From: an uncultured Acetobacterium sp.
GTDB lineage: Bacteria > Bacillota > Clostridia > Eubacteriales > Eubacteriaceae
DNA: 64,000 bases
Reading direction: 5' to 3'
Assembly (NCBI RefSeq): GCF_963664135.1
Contig: NZ_OY760905.1
Coordinates: 2,134,736-2,198,735, forward strand
Of the stretch, positions 27,649-35,614 are shown in pieces. The notes beneath the pieces are model-generated. The model saw nothing but the letters and a program-made list of their open reading frames with translations. It did no database searches and was not told the origin of the DNA. Made by a program: the position numbers and the translations under genes. The number at the start of each line of letters is the position of its first letter. The first letter of the stretch is position 1.

Positions 27649-28810
27649 CCTTAAACCACTCAGCCATTAATTTGCCGATATTTTCGCCATTAAAATAGTC
27701 TGTCCATTCAATTTCCTTGCCCTCCTCAAATACTGCGGTGGCACAGCGAAAACAAATCTCCGAAATGGCATATCCCATAGCAGCAGTAAAACTGGCTGCC
27801 ACTGCGGTGTTAACCGTGGTACCAATGGCGGTTCCCACCCCGGGAATTAGTTTAAATAGATTGGCACTCAGGGTTTGCGCCAATAACCGGCCCGATTCGG
27901 AAACCACCACCGAACCCACCAGCGATGAAAGATTCCCCAGTTTTTGATCCAATCCGTAGGTTTTCATAATATGCAGCGACATTTTGATTTGGATCGGTAC
28001 CAGCAGTGCTGCATCCGAAAAGGGAATGGGAGTCAGAGCAACCCCAGCCGCTCCACTGGTGTAAAGCGGAATAATTTTATGGTTAATCAGTTGCTTTTTA
28101 GCTGCCAGATTTCCTTTGAGGGCGCTGATAAAACCCTCCCGCAAGGATTCGTCCAAATGGTCGATGGCCCATTTAATGAGTTCATCCCATTGCAGATAAT
28201 CATTTAAAGCACTAATAACCGCTTCATCATCGGACACGCTGGTTCTAAAAAATTCAACTTGACAATTATTGCGAATGGCCTCTTCCATGGCCTGAAGTTC
28301 TTCTGCATCGACGTTATCAATTTGGGTCAACACCACGGCCAGCGGCAGTTTTTTTCCGCCAAGCATCTGGATCACGTCGATGTCCATGTCCGTAACCCGT
28401 TTATTAGCAGCGGAAATACAGTACCAGACCTCATGGATCTGATTGCTTAAATCTGTGTTGCTGTCTTTATTCTTAATTGTCAGGTGTGGTTCTGAGCCAT
28501 TTCCTCTGAACTGATCCACCCAGCTTTCCACATTGCGTTTATAATTTGACACCTTTTCGGTTCCGATTTCATAGCCTTCGGTGTCGTAAAGCACCACCCC
28601 AACATCTTCCTGCTGAAATTTTGTAATCCCCCGGGTTACCGGAATTCCATGACCGATCTTTGCCACAGCTTCCCCAAAAACATAATTCACCACCGAACTT
28701 TTTCCTGCTCCGGTGGCTCCGCAAATCAAGATGTTTGGTTTTTTTATTCCTTGGGTGATTTCTCCAAGGGTTTGATTAAAATCAAAATCGTCTGGTCGAT
28801 AGTCTTTCAT
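27632..28810 (-). CDS. Membrane-associated P-loop GTPase, first of a pair (DUF697-like C-terminus)
   Basis: A 392-residue GTPase. G1 is GATGAGKSS at 31-39, the switch Thr lies in VTRGITKF, G3 is DTEG at 76-79 and G4 is TQID near 162. The C-terminal half has hydrophobic segments (IPLYTSGAAGVALTPIPFSDAALLVP and VGTAIGTTVNTAVAASFTAAMGYAI) typical of the YcjF/DUF697 group. It overlaps the next GTPase gene by 17 bases, so the two are made together and may form a mixed complex. No substrate can be inferred. Confidence 0.77.
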   Translation of the reverse strand: MKDYRPDDFDFNQTLGEITQGIKKPNILICGATGAGKSSVVNYVFGEAVAKIGHGIPVTRGITKFQQEDVGVVLYDTEGYEIGTEKVSNYKRNVESWVDQFRGNGSEPHLTIKNKDSNTDLSNQIHEVWYCISAANKRVTDMDIDVIQMLGGKKLPLAVVLTQIDNVDAEELQAMEEAIRNNCQVEFFRTSVSDDEAVISALNDYLQWDELIKWAIDHLDESLREGFISALKGNLAAKKQLINHKIIPLYTSGAAGVALTPIPFSDAALLVPIQIKMSLHIMKTYGLDQKLGNLSSLVGSVVVSESGRLLAQTLSANLFKLIPGVGTAIGTTVNTAVAASFTAAMGYAISEICFRCATAVFEEGKEIEWTDYFNGENIGKLMAEWFKVARRG

Positions 28811-28925
28811 TGCTACCTTCTTTCTTGTTTTTCGCCTGATTTAATCTGATTATCTGTAACGCTTTTCCACTTACCTCTATCAAAATAAGCATATCCTCGT
28901 CTTAGCAACCCGTTTTTATTTTGAC

Positions 28926-28934
28926 ATTATACCA
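28926..28934 (-). promoter_or_regulatory. Extended -10 promoter of the GTPase pair
   Basis: On the minus strand, TGGTATAAT gives a perfect -10 with the TGn extension about 115 bases ahead of the first GTPase ATG. The -35 is weak, as is common with extended -10 promoters. Confidence 0.5.
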
Positions 28935-29119
28935 AAGAATTGTTAATTTTCATTTAAGTTAAATGTTCACTTAATTATCACAGAATAATCAAGACCTGAC
29001 CACAGACCCACGGTAAACTAAGAACAGTAAATCATCCACTGTATATAAGTGTTCCACCGATTGTTCACCCCTCAATGATCACTCGGTTTAATATAGCTTT
29101 TCATGAACTCCTTTCTCAC

Positions 29120-29156
29120 AAAAAAGAATCCTCTTTCGACGAGAGGATTCTTTTTT
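29120..29156 (-). terminator. 5'-nucleotidase terminator
   Basis: A 14-base stem, AAAAGAATCCTCT and complement, with T runs on both strands, 20 bases past the stop of the nucleotidase gene. It can act in both directions. Confidence 0.88.
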
Positions 29157-29176
29157 AATGTTAAAATTCAATTTTC

Positions 29177-30106
29177 TTAGTCTTCTTTTTCGATCTCAAT
29201 CAACCGGTCCGAGTTCTTATAAGGCACCCGGGCAGAAGGGACAAATTCCGAGGTCGCGTCGGTATGGATGGCCTGGTCGTCAAAATAAATATGAGCGCCG
29301 AAGGCTTTTAATACTTCTTGCTTGCTCATGCCACCCAGAAAAAAGGCCTCATCAATTCTTACATCCCAGGCTCGCAGGGTTCGGATGACCCGCTCGTGCG
29401 CCGGGGCATTTCTGGCTGTGACCAGAGCCGTGCGGATGGGTGAATGACTTTTATCAAACTCCTTTTGGATGGCCGACAGGGTTTTAAGAAACTTGGCAAA
29501 GGGTCCCGCTGGCAGGGGTTTTCTGGCATTTTTAATTTCATTGGCCTGAAAGGCTTCAATTCCCTGACTTTTATAAATAAGTTCGGACTCGTCTGAAAAA
29601 AGCACTGCATCCCCATCAAAAGCGATGCGGATCTGGTCGATTTCCGTGACTTCTTCGTAGGCCAGGTGTTGGGTATAAATGATCCCCGCCGCCACCCCGG
29701 CGTTAATGGCCTCCTGCACATCCTCTTCATTGGCGGATAGAAACAGATCGGTATTGAAGGCCTCCAGATAAGGTGCCAGCAAGGCGCCGCTGACCAGAGC
29801 CGCCCGGGTGATATCCAAATTGTAATGCTTGATCGAATTGAAAATCCGCAGACTGCTATCGGCATTATTTCGGGACATCACAATGATTTCAGTTTTCCGT
29901 TCCTCCGAACCGATTTGGTTGAGCTTCAGCAAGGCCTTAATTAAGGCAAAACCGGTGCCCGGTTTTAACAGATCATTTTCATGTTCAATCTGATATTTTG
30001 TATAGGCTTCTACCCCTTCTTGATTAAAAATCTGGTTTTCCTCTTCCAGATCAAAAAGCGCTCGGGATGAGATGCCGACAACCAGACAGTTTTTAAATTT
30101 ATGCAT
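29177..30106 (-). CDS. Cytosolic 5'-nucleotidase (NT5C1 family)
   Basis: A 309-residue protein of the 5'-nucleotidase family PF06189, which dephosphorylates nucleoside 5'-monophosphates such as AMP. Visible marks are LVVGISSRALFDL at the start, IVMSRNNADSSLRIFNSI near residue 80, the DGDAVLFSDESE acidic motif near 165, TARNAPAHERVIRTLRAW, and FLGGMSKQEVLKAFGAHIYFDDQ near the end. AAGGAG precedes the ATG. It is monocistronic. Upstream lies an inverted pair of DnaA-box sequences, which may control it. Confidence 0.87.
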   Translation of the reverse strand: MHKFKNCLVVGISSRALFDLEEENQIFNQEGVEAYTKYQIEHENDLLKPGTGFALIKALLKLNQIGSEERKTEIIVMSRNNADSSLRIFNSIKHYNLDITRAALVSGALLAPYLEAFNTDLFLSANEEDVQEAINAGVAAGIIYTQHLAYEEVTEIDQIRIAFDGDAVLFSDESELIYKSQGIEAFQANEIKNARKPLPAGPFAKFLKTLSAIQKEFDKSHSPIRTALVTARNAPAHERVIRTLRAWDVRIDEAFFLGGMSKQEVLKAFGAHIYFDDQAIHTDATSEFVPSARVPYKNSDRLIEIEKED

Positions 30107-30180
30107 GTTATTCTCCTTAGCTTCATTAAATTTTTAAAATAATGACTTCCCGATCTTAATCCTTCCGATTAAAGACCGGT

Positions 30181-30225
30181 ACTTATCCACAATTGTGTTG
30201 ATTTTATAGACAATTGTGGATAAGT
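30181..30225. promoter_or_regulatory. 16-base inverted repeat holding two perfect DnaA boxes
   Basis: ACTTATCCACAATTGT (30181-30196) is repeated exactly in inverse at 30210-30225 with a 13-base spacer. Each arm contains TTATCCACA, the consensus 9-mer bound by DnaA. The site lies 75-120 bases upstream of the nucleotidase start. It could be a DnaA-controlled operator, a DnaA-titration site, or coincidence. There is no T run, so it is not an intrinsic terminator. Confidence 0.6.
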
Positions 30226-30272
30226 TAGTCACTCTTAATTTTTACGCTTGATAAATCTTATCGCGATAGTAA

Positions 30273-30301
30273 AAGAACCTTTCTCATAGAGAAAGGTTCT
30301 T
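30273..30301 (-). terminator. Terminator of the cobalamin-controlled cassette
   Basis: A perfect 13-base stem (AAGAACCTTTCTC and complement) with a three-base loop, followed on the minus strand by TTTTA. It lies 78 bases after the last gene of the cassette. Confidence 0.75.
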
Positions 30302-30378
30302 CCAACTAAATTTTGCTATTCTTATCATATCATCTGTTTAATTCCTAGTAAAGCTAATCATGAAAATCGCTTGCTTTT

Positions 30379-30585
30379 TTAAGCAAAATAGTCCGTTTCT
30401 TCCAGAGTCATTTTAACCAGCCGCAGATTCGTAACCATTTCTTTTAATTCTACTTTCAGACTTTTCAATTTTTCCAGTTCGGTTTCGGGATAAACACTGG
30501 CTTTGTTAATGCAAACCAGTGAAAAACCCTTATTTTCAGCCATTTTCAGATACCCTTCATCTGATTTCAGCGCATAAAGAGTCAT
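30379..30585 (-). CDS. 68-residue protein of unknown function, third gene of cobalamin-controlled cassette
   Basis: A small soluble protein with a Leu/Lys/Glu-rich central helix (about 36-60) and an N-terminal stretch ending in GFSLVCINKAS. Its ATG lies one base after the stop of the TrpD-like gene, so translation is coupled. No family is recognised. Co-transcription under the cobalamin riboswitch suggests it works with, or as a subunit of, the phosphoribosyltransferase or the dehydrogenase. Confidence 0.65.
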   Translation of the reverse strand: MTLYALKSDEGYLKMAENKGFSLVCINKASVYPETELEKLKSLKVELKEMVTNLRLVKMTLEETDYFA

Positions 30586-30586
30586 C

Positions 30587-31699
30587 CTATGCCATCACCT
30601 TTTCTTCCAGATCAGCTAGGATCTTTAATCCGTGCTGCCCATCCCGGTTCTGGAATTCAACCCAGGTTTTCAGTTTTTCCCAAGCTTTACCATTGTGAAT
30701 CAGTTCCAGCGCCATTTCATAACCTTCCCGAATGCTGGCGGCCTTATCTCTTAAATAAAGAATTAAGCCGGCATTTAATGCAACAATATCTTCCCTTGTT
30801 TTGGTTTCTTTACCGTTTAAAAGCCGAACAATACACAGGGCGGACTCTTCAACTGAGTCAAATGTTCGAATTTCATCCACAATTCCCGGAGTTATCAACA
30901 TATCCTGTGGATTAAATGAGTAGTTTTCCACAGTACCATCTTCTTTTAGTTCGGCAATATAGGTTGTCCCCAAGGTAGATGCCTCATCCATGGACTGCTC
31001 CCCAACTTCACCATAAACAACAATGGCTCGTTTATAACCAATTTCTGCCATGATTTGCGGAACAAAGGCCAGCATTTCTTTGGAGTATACCCCTCGTACA
31101 CCATATTGAGGCAACGCCGGGTTGGCCAAAGACGCCGAAATATTCAAAACGCTCCCAAAGGAAATCTGGGATAAAACGCGGCCCAAAGCCACTGGATGGA
31201 CTTCCGGGCTCATCCCATTAAAAATTCCAATTCCAGCCTTCTCGATACTCTCTTTCACCAGATCCACTGACGAATTCATATCAATTCCCAGTGCTTCCAG
31301 TACATCAATGGTTCCACATACCGAGGTCAACGCCCGGGATCCATGTTTGGCCATGGGAATGCCCGCTGCTGCCGCAATAATGGAGGCCACGGTACTGATG
31401 TTAAAGGTTTTAAAACTATCCATCCCGGTTCCACAGTTATCCACAACCGGAAATTCGGTGATGGGATTGACCTTAAAGGTGTCCACCTCATAAATAGCTT
31501 CAAAACTCCCGGCTACTTCTTCTGGTGTCGCACCTTTGGCACTGAGCGCTGCTAAAAAAGCGCCCTGCTGCATGGCTGTTTGTTTATCACTTAAAATTTC
31601 CATAAACATTTCTTTGGAATCATCTTTTGACAGATTTTCTTTATTGATTAACTGCGTAATAACCTGTCCATAATCTTTCATGCTGATTGTTTTTTCCAT
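30587..31699 (-). CDS. TrpD-like phosphoribosyltransferase (anthranilate phosphoribosyltransferase family)
   Basis: A 370-residue protein of the TrpD/thymidine-phosphorylase fold. The PRPP and substrate regions are recognisable but altered: GTGMD at 90-94 (TrpD: GTGGD), TFNIST at 98-103, KHGSR at 118-122 (TrpD: KHGNR), TSVCGTIDVLEALG at 125-138 (TrpD: SSxxGSADVLEALG). No other trp genes are near. It sits in an operon behind a cobalamin riboswitch, so tryptophan synthesis is an unlikely role. Transfer of phosphoribose to another aromatic compound, perhaps related to cobamide lower ligands, is speculation. AAGGAG precedes the ATG. Confidence 0.8.
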   Translation of the reverse strand: MEKTISMKDYGQVITQLINKENLSKDDSKEMFMEILSDKQTAMQQGAFLAALSAKGATPEEVAGSFEAIYEVDTFKVNPITEFPVVDNCGTGMDSFKTFNISTVASIIAAAAGIPMAKHGSRALTSVCGTIDVLEALGIDMNSSVDLVKESIEKAGIGIFNGMSPEVHPVALGRVLSQISFGSVLNISASLANPALPQYGVRGVYSKEMLAFVPQIMAEIGYKRAIVVYGEVGEQSMDEASTLGTTYIAELKEDGTVENYSFNPQDMLITPGIVDEIRTFDSVEESALCIVRLLNGKETKTREDIVALNAGLILYLRDKAASIREGYEMALELIHNGKAWEKLKTWVEFQNRDGQHGLKILADLEEKVMA

Positions 31700-31748
31700 T
31701 GTAATCTCCTTGTTTTTTTATTCTTGTATTTTTATTATTCGTTTGCTG

Positions 31749-32789
31749 CTATTTCATCCTGACAATGGTTGAATAACCATCACAGTTTTTTACATAGTTC
31801 ATTCCCTGAGTCAATTCTTCCAACTGCACCCGATGGGAAATAAGCGGACGGACATCTATTTTTCTGGCTTCCAATAAGCTTCTTGCTCTGCGGCTGTGGG
31901 CAACACTGCAGCCGTAAGACCCGACAACCAAAATTTCTTTATAATGAATCAGATTGATCTCCGGACAAAACCCATCATCCCAGGTGATGCCGCTAAAATA
32001 ACCCAAGCTTCCCTTTTTTCGCAAAAGTTTTAAACCCAGATCCAAGGCTTTGGGACCCGGACAACAGGGAATAACCGCATCCACTCCCCGTTCTGCTGTA
32101 ACCGCCTTTATCTGTTCCAAAAGATCTGTTTCATCACCGCTGAAAACTCCGTCAAATCCCAGCTCCTTTCCTCGGTTGCGTCGCACCTCATTTTCCTCGA
32201 TCAGAATCACCGTTTTGATGCCCTCCGCTTTGGCGGTAAATAAATTGAGTAGTCCTAAACGGCCCCCGCCGATAATAACCAAGACCGACGCCTTGTTCAT
32301 TTTAAGCGAGCCTTGGATATTCACACAACAGGCCAATGGTTCAATAAAAGATATTTCCTCGTAGGCCAACTCATCATTACTAATGACCTGAATCACTTTT
32401 CCCTTTACGCCTTTGGGGGTAATTTTGATGACCTCCTGAAAGCCACCGTCAAAATTAAACCCCATAATTTCCATCTGATCACATAAGTTGTTCTGTCCAC
32501 TTTTGCAGTATTCACATTGACCGCAAGATATTCCTGGATGCACATAAACCCGCTTTCCAACAAGATTACCCGCTACTTTTTTGCCCTTCTCGATGATCTC
32601 GCCAGCAATTTCATGCCCCAATATTCTTGGATAAACCAGATCCCGCTGGCCAATTGTGGTACACTTTACATCCGTTTTGCAGATATTACAGGCCTTCACC
32701 CGAATTAGCACATCTCCATCTCCGCAAACCGGCATGGCCAGTTCTTTCATTACCAACTTTCCCGGTTCTTCCAATACCACTGCCTTCAT
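31749..32789 (-). CDS. Zinc-dependent medium-chain dehydrogenase under cobalamin riboswitch
   Basis: A 346-residue alcohol/threonine/sorbitol dehydrogenase-type enzyme. The catalytic zinc ligand Cys37 lies in NICKTD, followed by GHE at 58-60, and the structural zinc set is Cys89, 92, 95 and 103 (CGQCEYCKSGQNNLC). A GGGRLG nucleotide-binding loop lies near 175. The substrate cannot be read from sequence. It is the first gene after a cobalamin riboswitch with a terminator, so it should be made only when cobalamin is scarce. It is followed by the TrpD-like gene after 49 bases. Confidence 0.88.
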   Translation of the reverse strand: MKAVVLEEPGKLVMKELAMPVCGDGDVLIRVKACNICKTDVKCTTIGQRDLVYPRILGHEIAGEIIEKGKKVAGNLVGKRVYVHPGISCGQCEYCKSGQNNLCDQMEIMGFNFDGGFQEVIKITPKGVKGKVIQVISNDELAYEEISFIEPLACCVNIQGSLKMNKASVLVIIGGGRLGLLNLFTAKAEGIKTVILIEENEVRRNRGKELGFDGVFSGDETDLLEQIKAVTAERGVDAVIPCCPGPKALDLGLKLLRKKGSLGYFSGITWDDGFCPEINLIHYKEILVVGSYGCSVAHSRRARSLLEARKIDVRPLISHRVQLEELTQGMNYVKNCDGYSTIVRMK

Positions 32790-32829
32790 TCATTTTCCCC
32801 TTTTTCATATCCATTCGATGATTTCAAAC

Positions 32830-32860
32830 CAAAAAAATCCACGCTTAAAAAAGCGCAGAC
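32830..32860 (-). terminator. Riboswitch expression-platform terminator
   Basis: On the minus strand, TCTGCGCTT pairs with AAGCGTGGA (nine pairs, two G-U) around a TTTT loop, followed by seven T. It lies between the cobalamin riboswitch and the dehydrogenase, as expected for ligand-induced termination. Confidence 0.82.
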
Positions 32861-32885
32861 TTTCCACATCTATCCATACTCAATT

Positions 32886-33043
32886 CTCAGGCAGGTCTTC
32901 TGACTTATGATCATTACTTCTGCCGCCTTCCCATTTTTAAAAACAGTGGCACATTGACAGAAATTCCCAATTACAGCGGCGGGCCCGTATAAGTTTTACA
33001 CTTATTTTCCTATTCTCCCAGAGGGCACCTGAAAACGATTATT
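32886..33043 (-). promoter_or_regulatory. Cobalamin (B12) riboswitch
   Basis: The minus strand carries the class hallmarks in order: CAGGTGCC, GGAGAATAGGAA, the B12-box CCGCCGCTGTAA, CCACTG, GGGAAGGCGGCAGAAGTAATGATC, and the closing AGTCAGAAGACCTGCCTGA. This arrangement is specific for the adenosylcobalamin family. A terminator follows, so cobalamin binding should switch the downstream dehydrogenase/TrpD-like operon off. Confidence 0.95.
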
Positions 33044-33166
33044 AAATTTGGCTGTATTATATCATATTCCCGGTGTGGACAAAATTGATTTTTATCATCT
33101 TAAGTTTTTATTAAACCTCAATATGATACGTATTTCAATTATTTATCAATTAGCACTAATTTTTAT

Positions 33167-34111
33167 TTAAAGGCATATCTCCATACCCGCTTCGCTGCTT
33201 GACCCTTCAAATAAAACGTCACCTTGATGATTGGATAAACGCACCAACACCTCAGCAGTAATGCTCTCAACAATCTCCCGATCCATCAGTCCATCCACCG
33301 GTGCCCGAAGCTTTCCGCCTCCGGCCATTCTGGCTTTAAAGGTCAGATGACCCGAAGGGCCTGTCAATTTTCCAGCACAGGTTCCATTTTCTTTATCTAC
33401 TGCCCATTCCACCAACTGGGAGTGGTTGTAGGTAGCAAAGCGCAGATTGATATCTTTAAAATCAGTGAAATATGCAAAGAATCCTGGGAACTCCATTCCT
33501 AAAAAGGGAATCCGGGCTCTGGAAAATACGAAAGAAGCATTATTCAAATTAAAATGACTGGCCTGAAGCCAAAGATAGGTGCGGGGAAAAGACCGCCCAT
33601 AGTCTTTTTCGATATAACCCACACCGCCAGTAAAATTCAAGATCTCCCCATCCAACTCAATTTCGCCATTTATCTCGTGATATAAATGGATAATCGCGTG
33701 GTAGCATTCCATAAATGGCAGTACCCCAAAAGGTCCCATAATCCCAGGATTCTTTTTTCCACTGGGAAAGGGATGACTATTTTCAAAAGTCAGTCGTCCT
33801 TTAATGACGCCTTCTTCAGTATCAACATTCAGAGATAACCCTTCGGCATTAAAGGCATTGTTGTCAATTTCTACATCAAACCGATCTGATAATGCAATAA
33901 AGTATGAATATGGGAAATGATGGTACCAGGTCTTTCCGGTGACGGCATTGATCACCTGAATAAATGCATGTTTTTTCCCCTGGGGGTCAATGGCCATCCC
34001 CGGAATAATGGCAATGGCATGCTTGCGGTCGGCGCTGATACATTTAAAATACCACCCTTCAAAATAGCGTCTTTTTTTATTCTTTCCTTGAAAAAATGCC
34101 TGTTTGATCAT
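33167..34111 (-). CDS. Tocopherol-cyclase-like protein (PF14249-type lipocalin fold)
   Basis: A 314-residue protein with the pattern of tocopherol cyclase-like proteins. It shows RRYFEGWYFKCIS at the N-terminus, AIIPGMA, YHHFPYSYF, a GPFGVLPFMECYHAI segment, and GYIEKDYGRSFPRTYLWLQASHF. The bacterial members have unknown function. I choose the ATG at 34111 because AAAGGA lies nine bases upstream, while the earlier ATG at 34129 has no ribosome site. It follows a DUF92 gene by about 100 bases in the same direction. Cyclisation of a prenyl-quinol has not been shown for such proteins in anaerobes. Confidence 0.75.
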   Translation of the reverse strand: MIKQAFFQGKNKKRRYFEGWYFKCISADRKHAIAIIPGMAIDPQGKKHAFIQVINAVTGKTWYHHFPYSYFIALSDRFDVEIDNNAFNAEGLSLNVDTEEGVIKGRLTFENSHPFPSGKKNPGIMGPFGVLPFMECYHAIIHLYHEINGEIELDGEILNFTGGVGYIEKDYGRSFPRTYLWLQASHFNLNNASFVFSRARIPFLGMEFPGFFAYFTDFKDINLRFATYNHSQLVEWAVDKENGTCAGKLTGPSGHLTFKARMAGGGKLRAPVDGLMDREIVESITAEVLVRLSNHQGDVLFEGSSSEAGMEICL

Positions 34112-34207
34112 CGGTCTTTTTCCTTTCATGTCACTAAAAATCTGGTAATTACAAACAAGTCATGGGCTTTGCTGACAGTTATCGCAAGGGCCACTAACCG
34201 ATTAGCC

Positions 34208-35062
34208 TCACTGAAACTGGACAAAAACCAGAACCAGCAAAGCAGCCAAAAACGAACTGGCAAAATTTACAAAGTCGTTGTTCACAAAAAATAAACCACT
34301 GACCAACTGATTAGGCTGATTGCTGTCGGTTGGCTTTTCCGTTATTTCACCAGTTTCAGAACTGATGTACTTAGCCTGGATGGCAGCGCCCATTAAGCTG
34401 TCCATAATTGACCCTGACAGCCCTCCCAATGTAATAATGCCGATTTGCCACCATAACAAAACGCCGCTGTTTCCGGCGGCAAACTGATAAAGACCATAGG
34501 TCAATGCTACCAACCCCGAACCACCCAGAGACGCCAAAAGACCCAGCGGGCTAACGCCGCCAGAAAGCCCCGGGCTAACCGGTTTAAAGGTGATCAGTGA
34601 CACCGGATCTTTTTTGCTGAGAATTCCGATTTCCGAAGCCCAGGTATCGGCATTGCAGGCCGCAAATGAAGCCGCCACCGCCACTATATAGGCCGGATTA
34701 TGAGTCAATCCAAAGAGTACCGCCATAATTAGCGCTGCGCCCCCATTGGCACTAACCTGAACAATATCCCGGGGGCCAGACTTGGCGTGGATTCGAGCCT
34801 CGATGGGGTCTTTAAAGCCCGCTTTGAAATGCGACAAGAAGGTGGAACTTAAAAAGAAGACCATTAATAAAATAAAAAATAAGGGACCACCAGCCAGATA
34901 CAAGGCCACTCCCAGAAGAAAGGCTCCCAGAGCCGCTGAAGTACTTAATGAATTCCGCCATACAGCAAAAATTGAACCAACCAAAGACATGAGAATAAAA
35001 AGCACATGTTCCAGGACCGATCCCGTTTGAGCAACCAGGCTATAGTTGATTAAGTTTTCCAT
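34208..35062 (-). CDS. DUF92 integral membrane protein (phytyl-phosphate kinase VTE6 family)
   Basis: A 284-residue membrane protein with about six to seven helices and the DUF92 signature SANGGAALIMAVLFG, CNADTWASEIGILS, and KPVSPGLSGGVSPLGLLASLGGSG. Plant VTE6 of this family phosphorylates phytyl phosphate; bacterial members are thought to act on prenyl phosphates. GAGGAGG precedes the ATG. The next gene is a tocopherol-cyclase-like protein, a pairing that mirrors two plant vitamin E pathway families. Confidence 0.85.
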   Translation of the reverse strand: MENLINYSLVAQTGSVLEHVLFILMSLVGSIFAVWRNSLSTSAALGAFLLGVALYLAGGPLFFILLMVFFLSSTFLSHFKAGFKDPIEARIHAKSGPRDIVQVSANGGAALIMAVLFGLTHNPAYIVAVAASFAACNADTWASEIGILSKKDPVSLITFKPVSPGLSGGVSPLGLLASLGGSGLVALTYGLYQFAAGNSGVLLWWQIGIITLGGLSGSIMDSLMGAAIQAKYISSETGEITEKPTDSNQPNQLVSGLFFVNNDFVNFASSFLAALLVLVFVQFQ

Positions 35063-35125
35063 TCGGCGCCTCCTCAGATATCAACTACCAAAGCTATCTG
35101 TTTGTATAAACAACTGGTTTCGACC

Positions 35126-35584
35126 TTATTGAATTTTTCCCAGAACTTCCTCCACATCCGGCAGGGTGCGAATTTCGTATTTCTTGGCCCAGATCACCAT
35201 TCCCGCTTCATTGATCAGGATATTGACTCTTTTTGACGCCCCATGTTCTTCACTGAAAATACCATAGGCTCTGGCCACCTCACCCAGCGGTAAAAAGTCT
35301 GATAAGATTTTTATATGCTTTAAGGTTAAGGCTTTGGCCCACACCGATTTGCTGGGCAGCGGGTCAACACTGAACCCCAATACGACCGTGTTTTTTTCCG
35401 CAAAGCGGTCAAAATTCCGATCAAGGGAACGCATCTGATCGGTACATACCGATGTCCAGGCCAGCGGGTGCCAGGATAGCAGCACCTTTTTGCCTTTAAA
35501 CTGACTGAGTGTGACAGTCTCACCATTCTGGTCCTGTAATTTGAAATCTGGAGCCATTGCCCCCAGCTGAATCATTTCTGTCAT
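35126..35584 (-). CDS. 1-Cys peroxiredoxin (AhpE/BCP-like)
   Basis: A 152-residue thioredoxin-fold peroxidase. The peroxidatic Cys47 lies in HPLAWTSVCTDQ (family PxxxTxxC). No other cysteine is present, so reduction needs an external thiol or protein. It should detoxify hydrogen peroxide or organic peroxides in the cytoplasm. AAGGAGG precedes the ATG. It lies between the HD-GYP gene and the DUF92 gene, with short gaps. Confidence 0.9.
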   Translation of the reverse strand: MTEMIQLGAMAPDFKLQDQNGETVTLSQFKGKKVLLSWHPLAWTSVCTDQMRSLDRNFDRFAEKNTVVLGFSVDPLPSKSVWAKALTLKHIKILSDFLPLGEVARAYGIFSEEHGASKRVNILINEAGMVIWAKKYEIRTLPDVEEVLGKIQ

Positions 35585-35614
35585 AACTTGTTCCTCCTTC
35601 TGTTTTTTCTTATA

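Larger units (their letters stand above)
28811..29176. other. Intergenic region with GTPase promoter and nucleotidase terminator
   Basis: No gene is visible. An extended -10 sequence for the GTPase pair lies at 28926-28934, and the 5'-nucleotidase terminator lies at 29120-29156. Nothing else is recognised between them. Confidence 0.6.
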
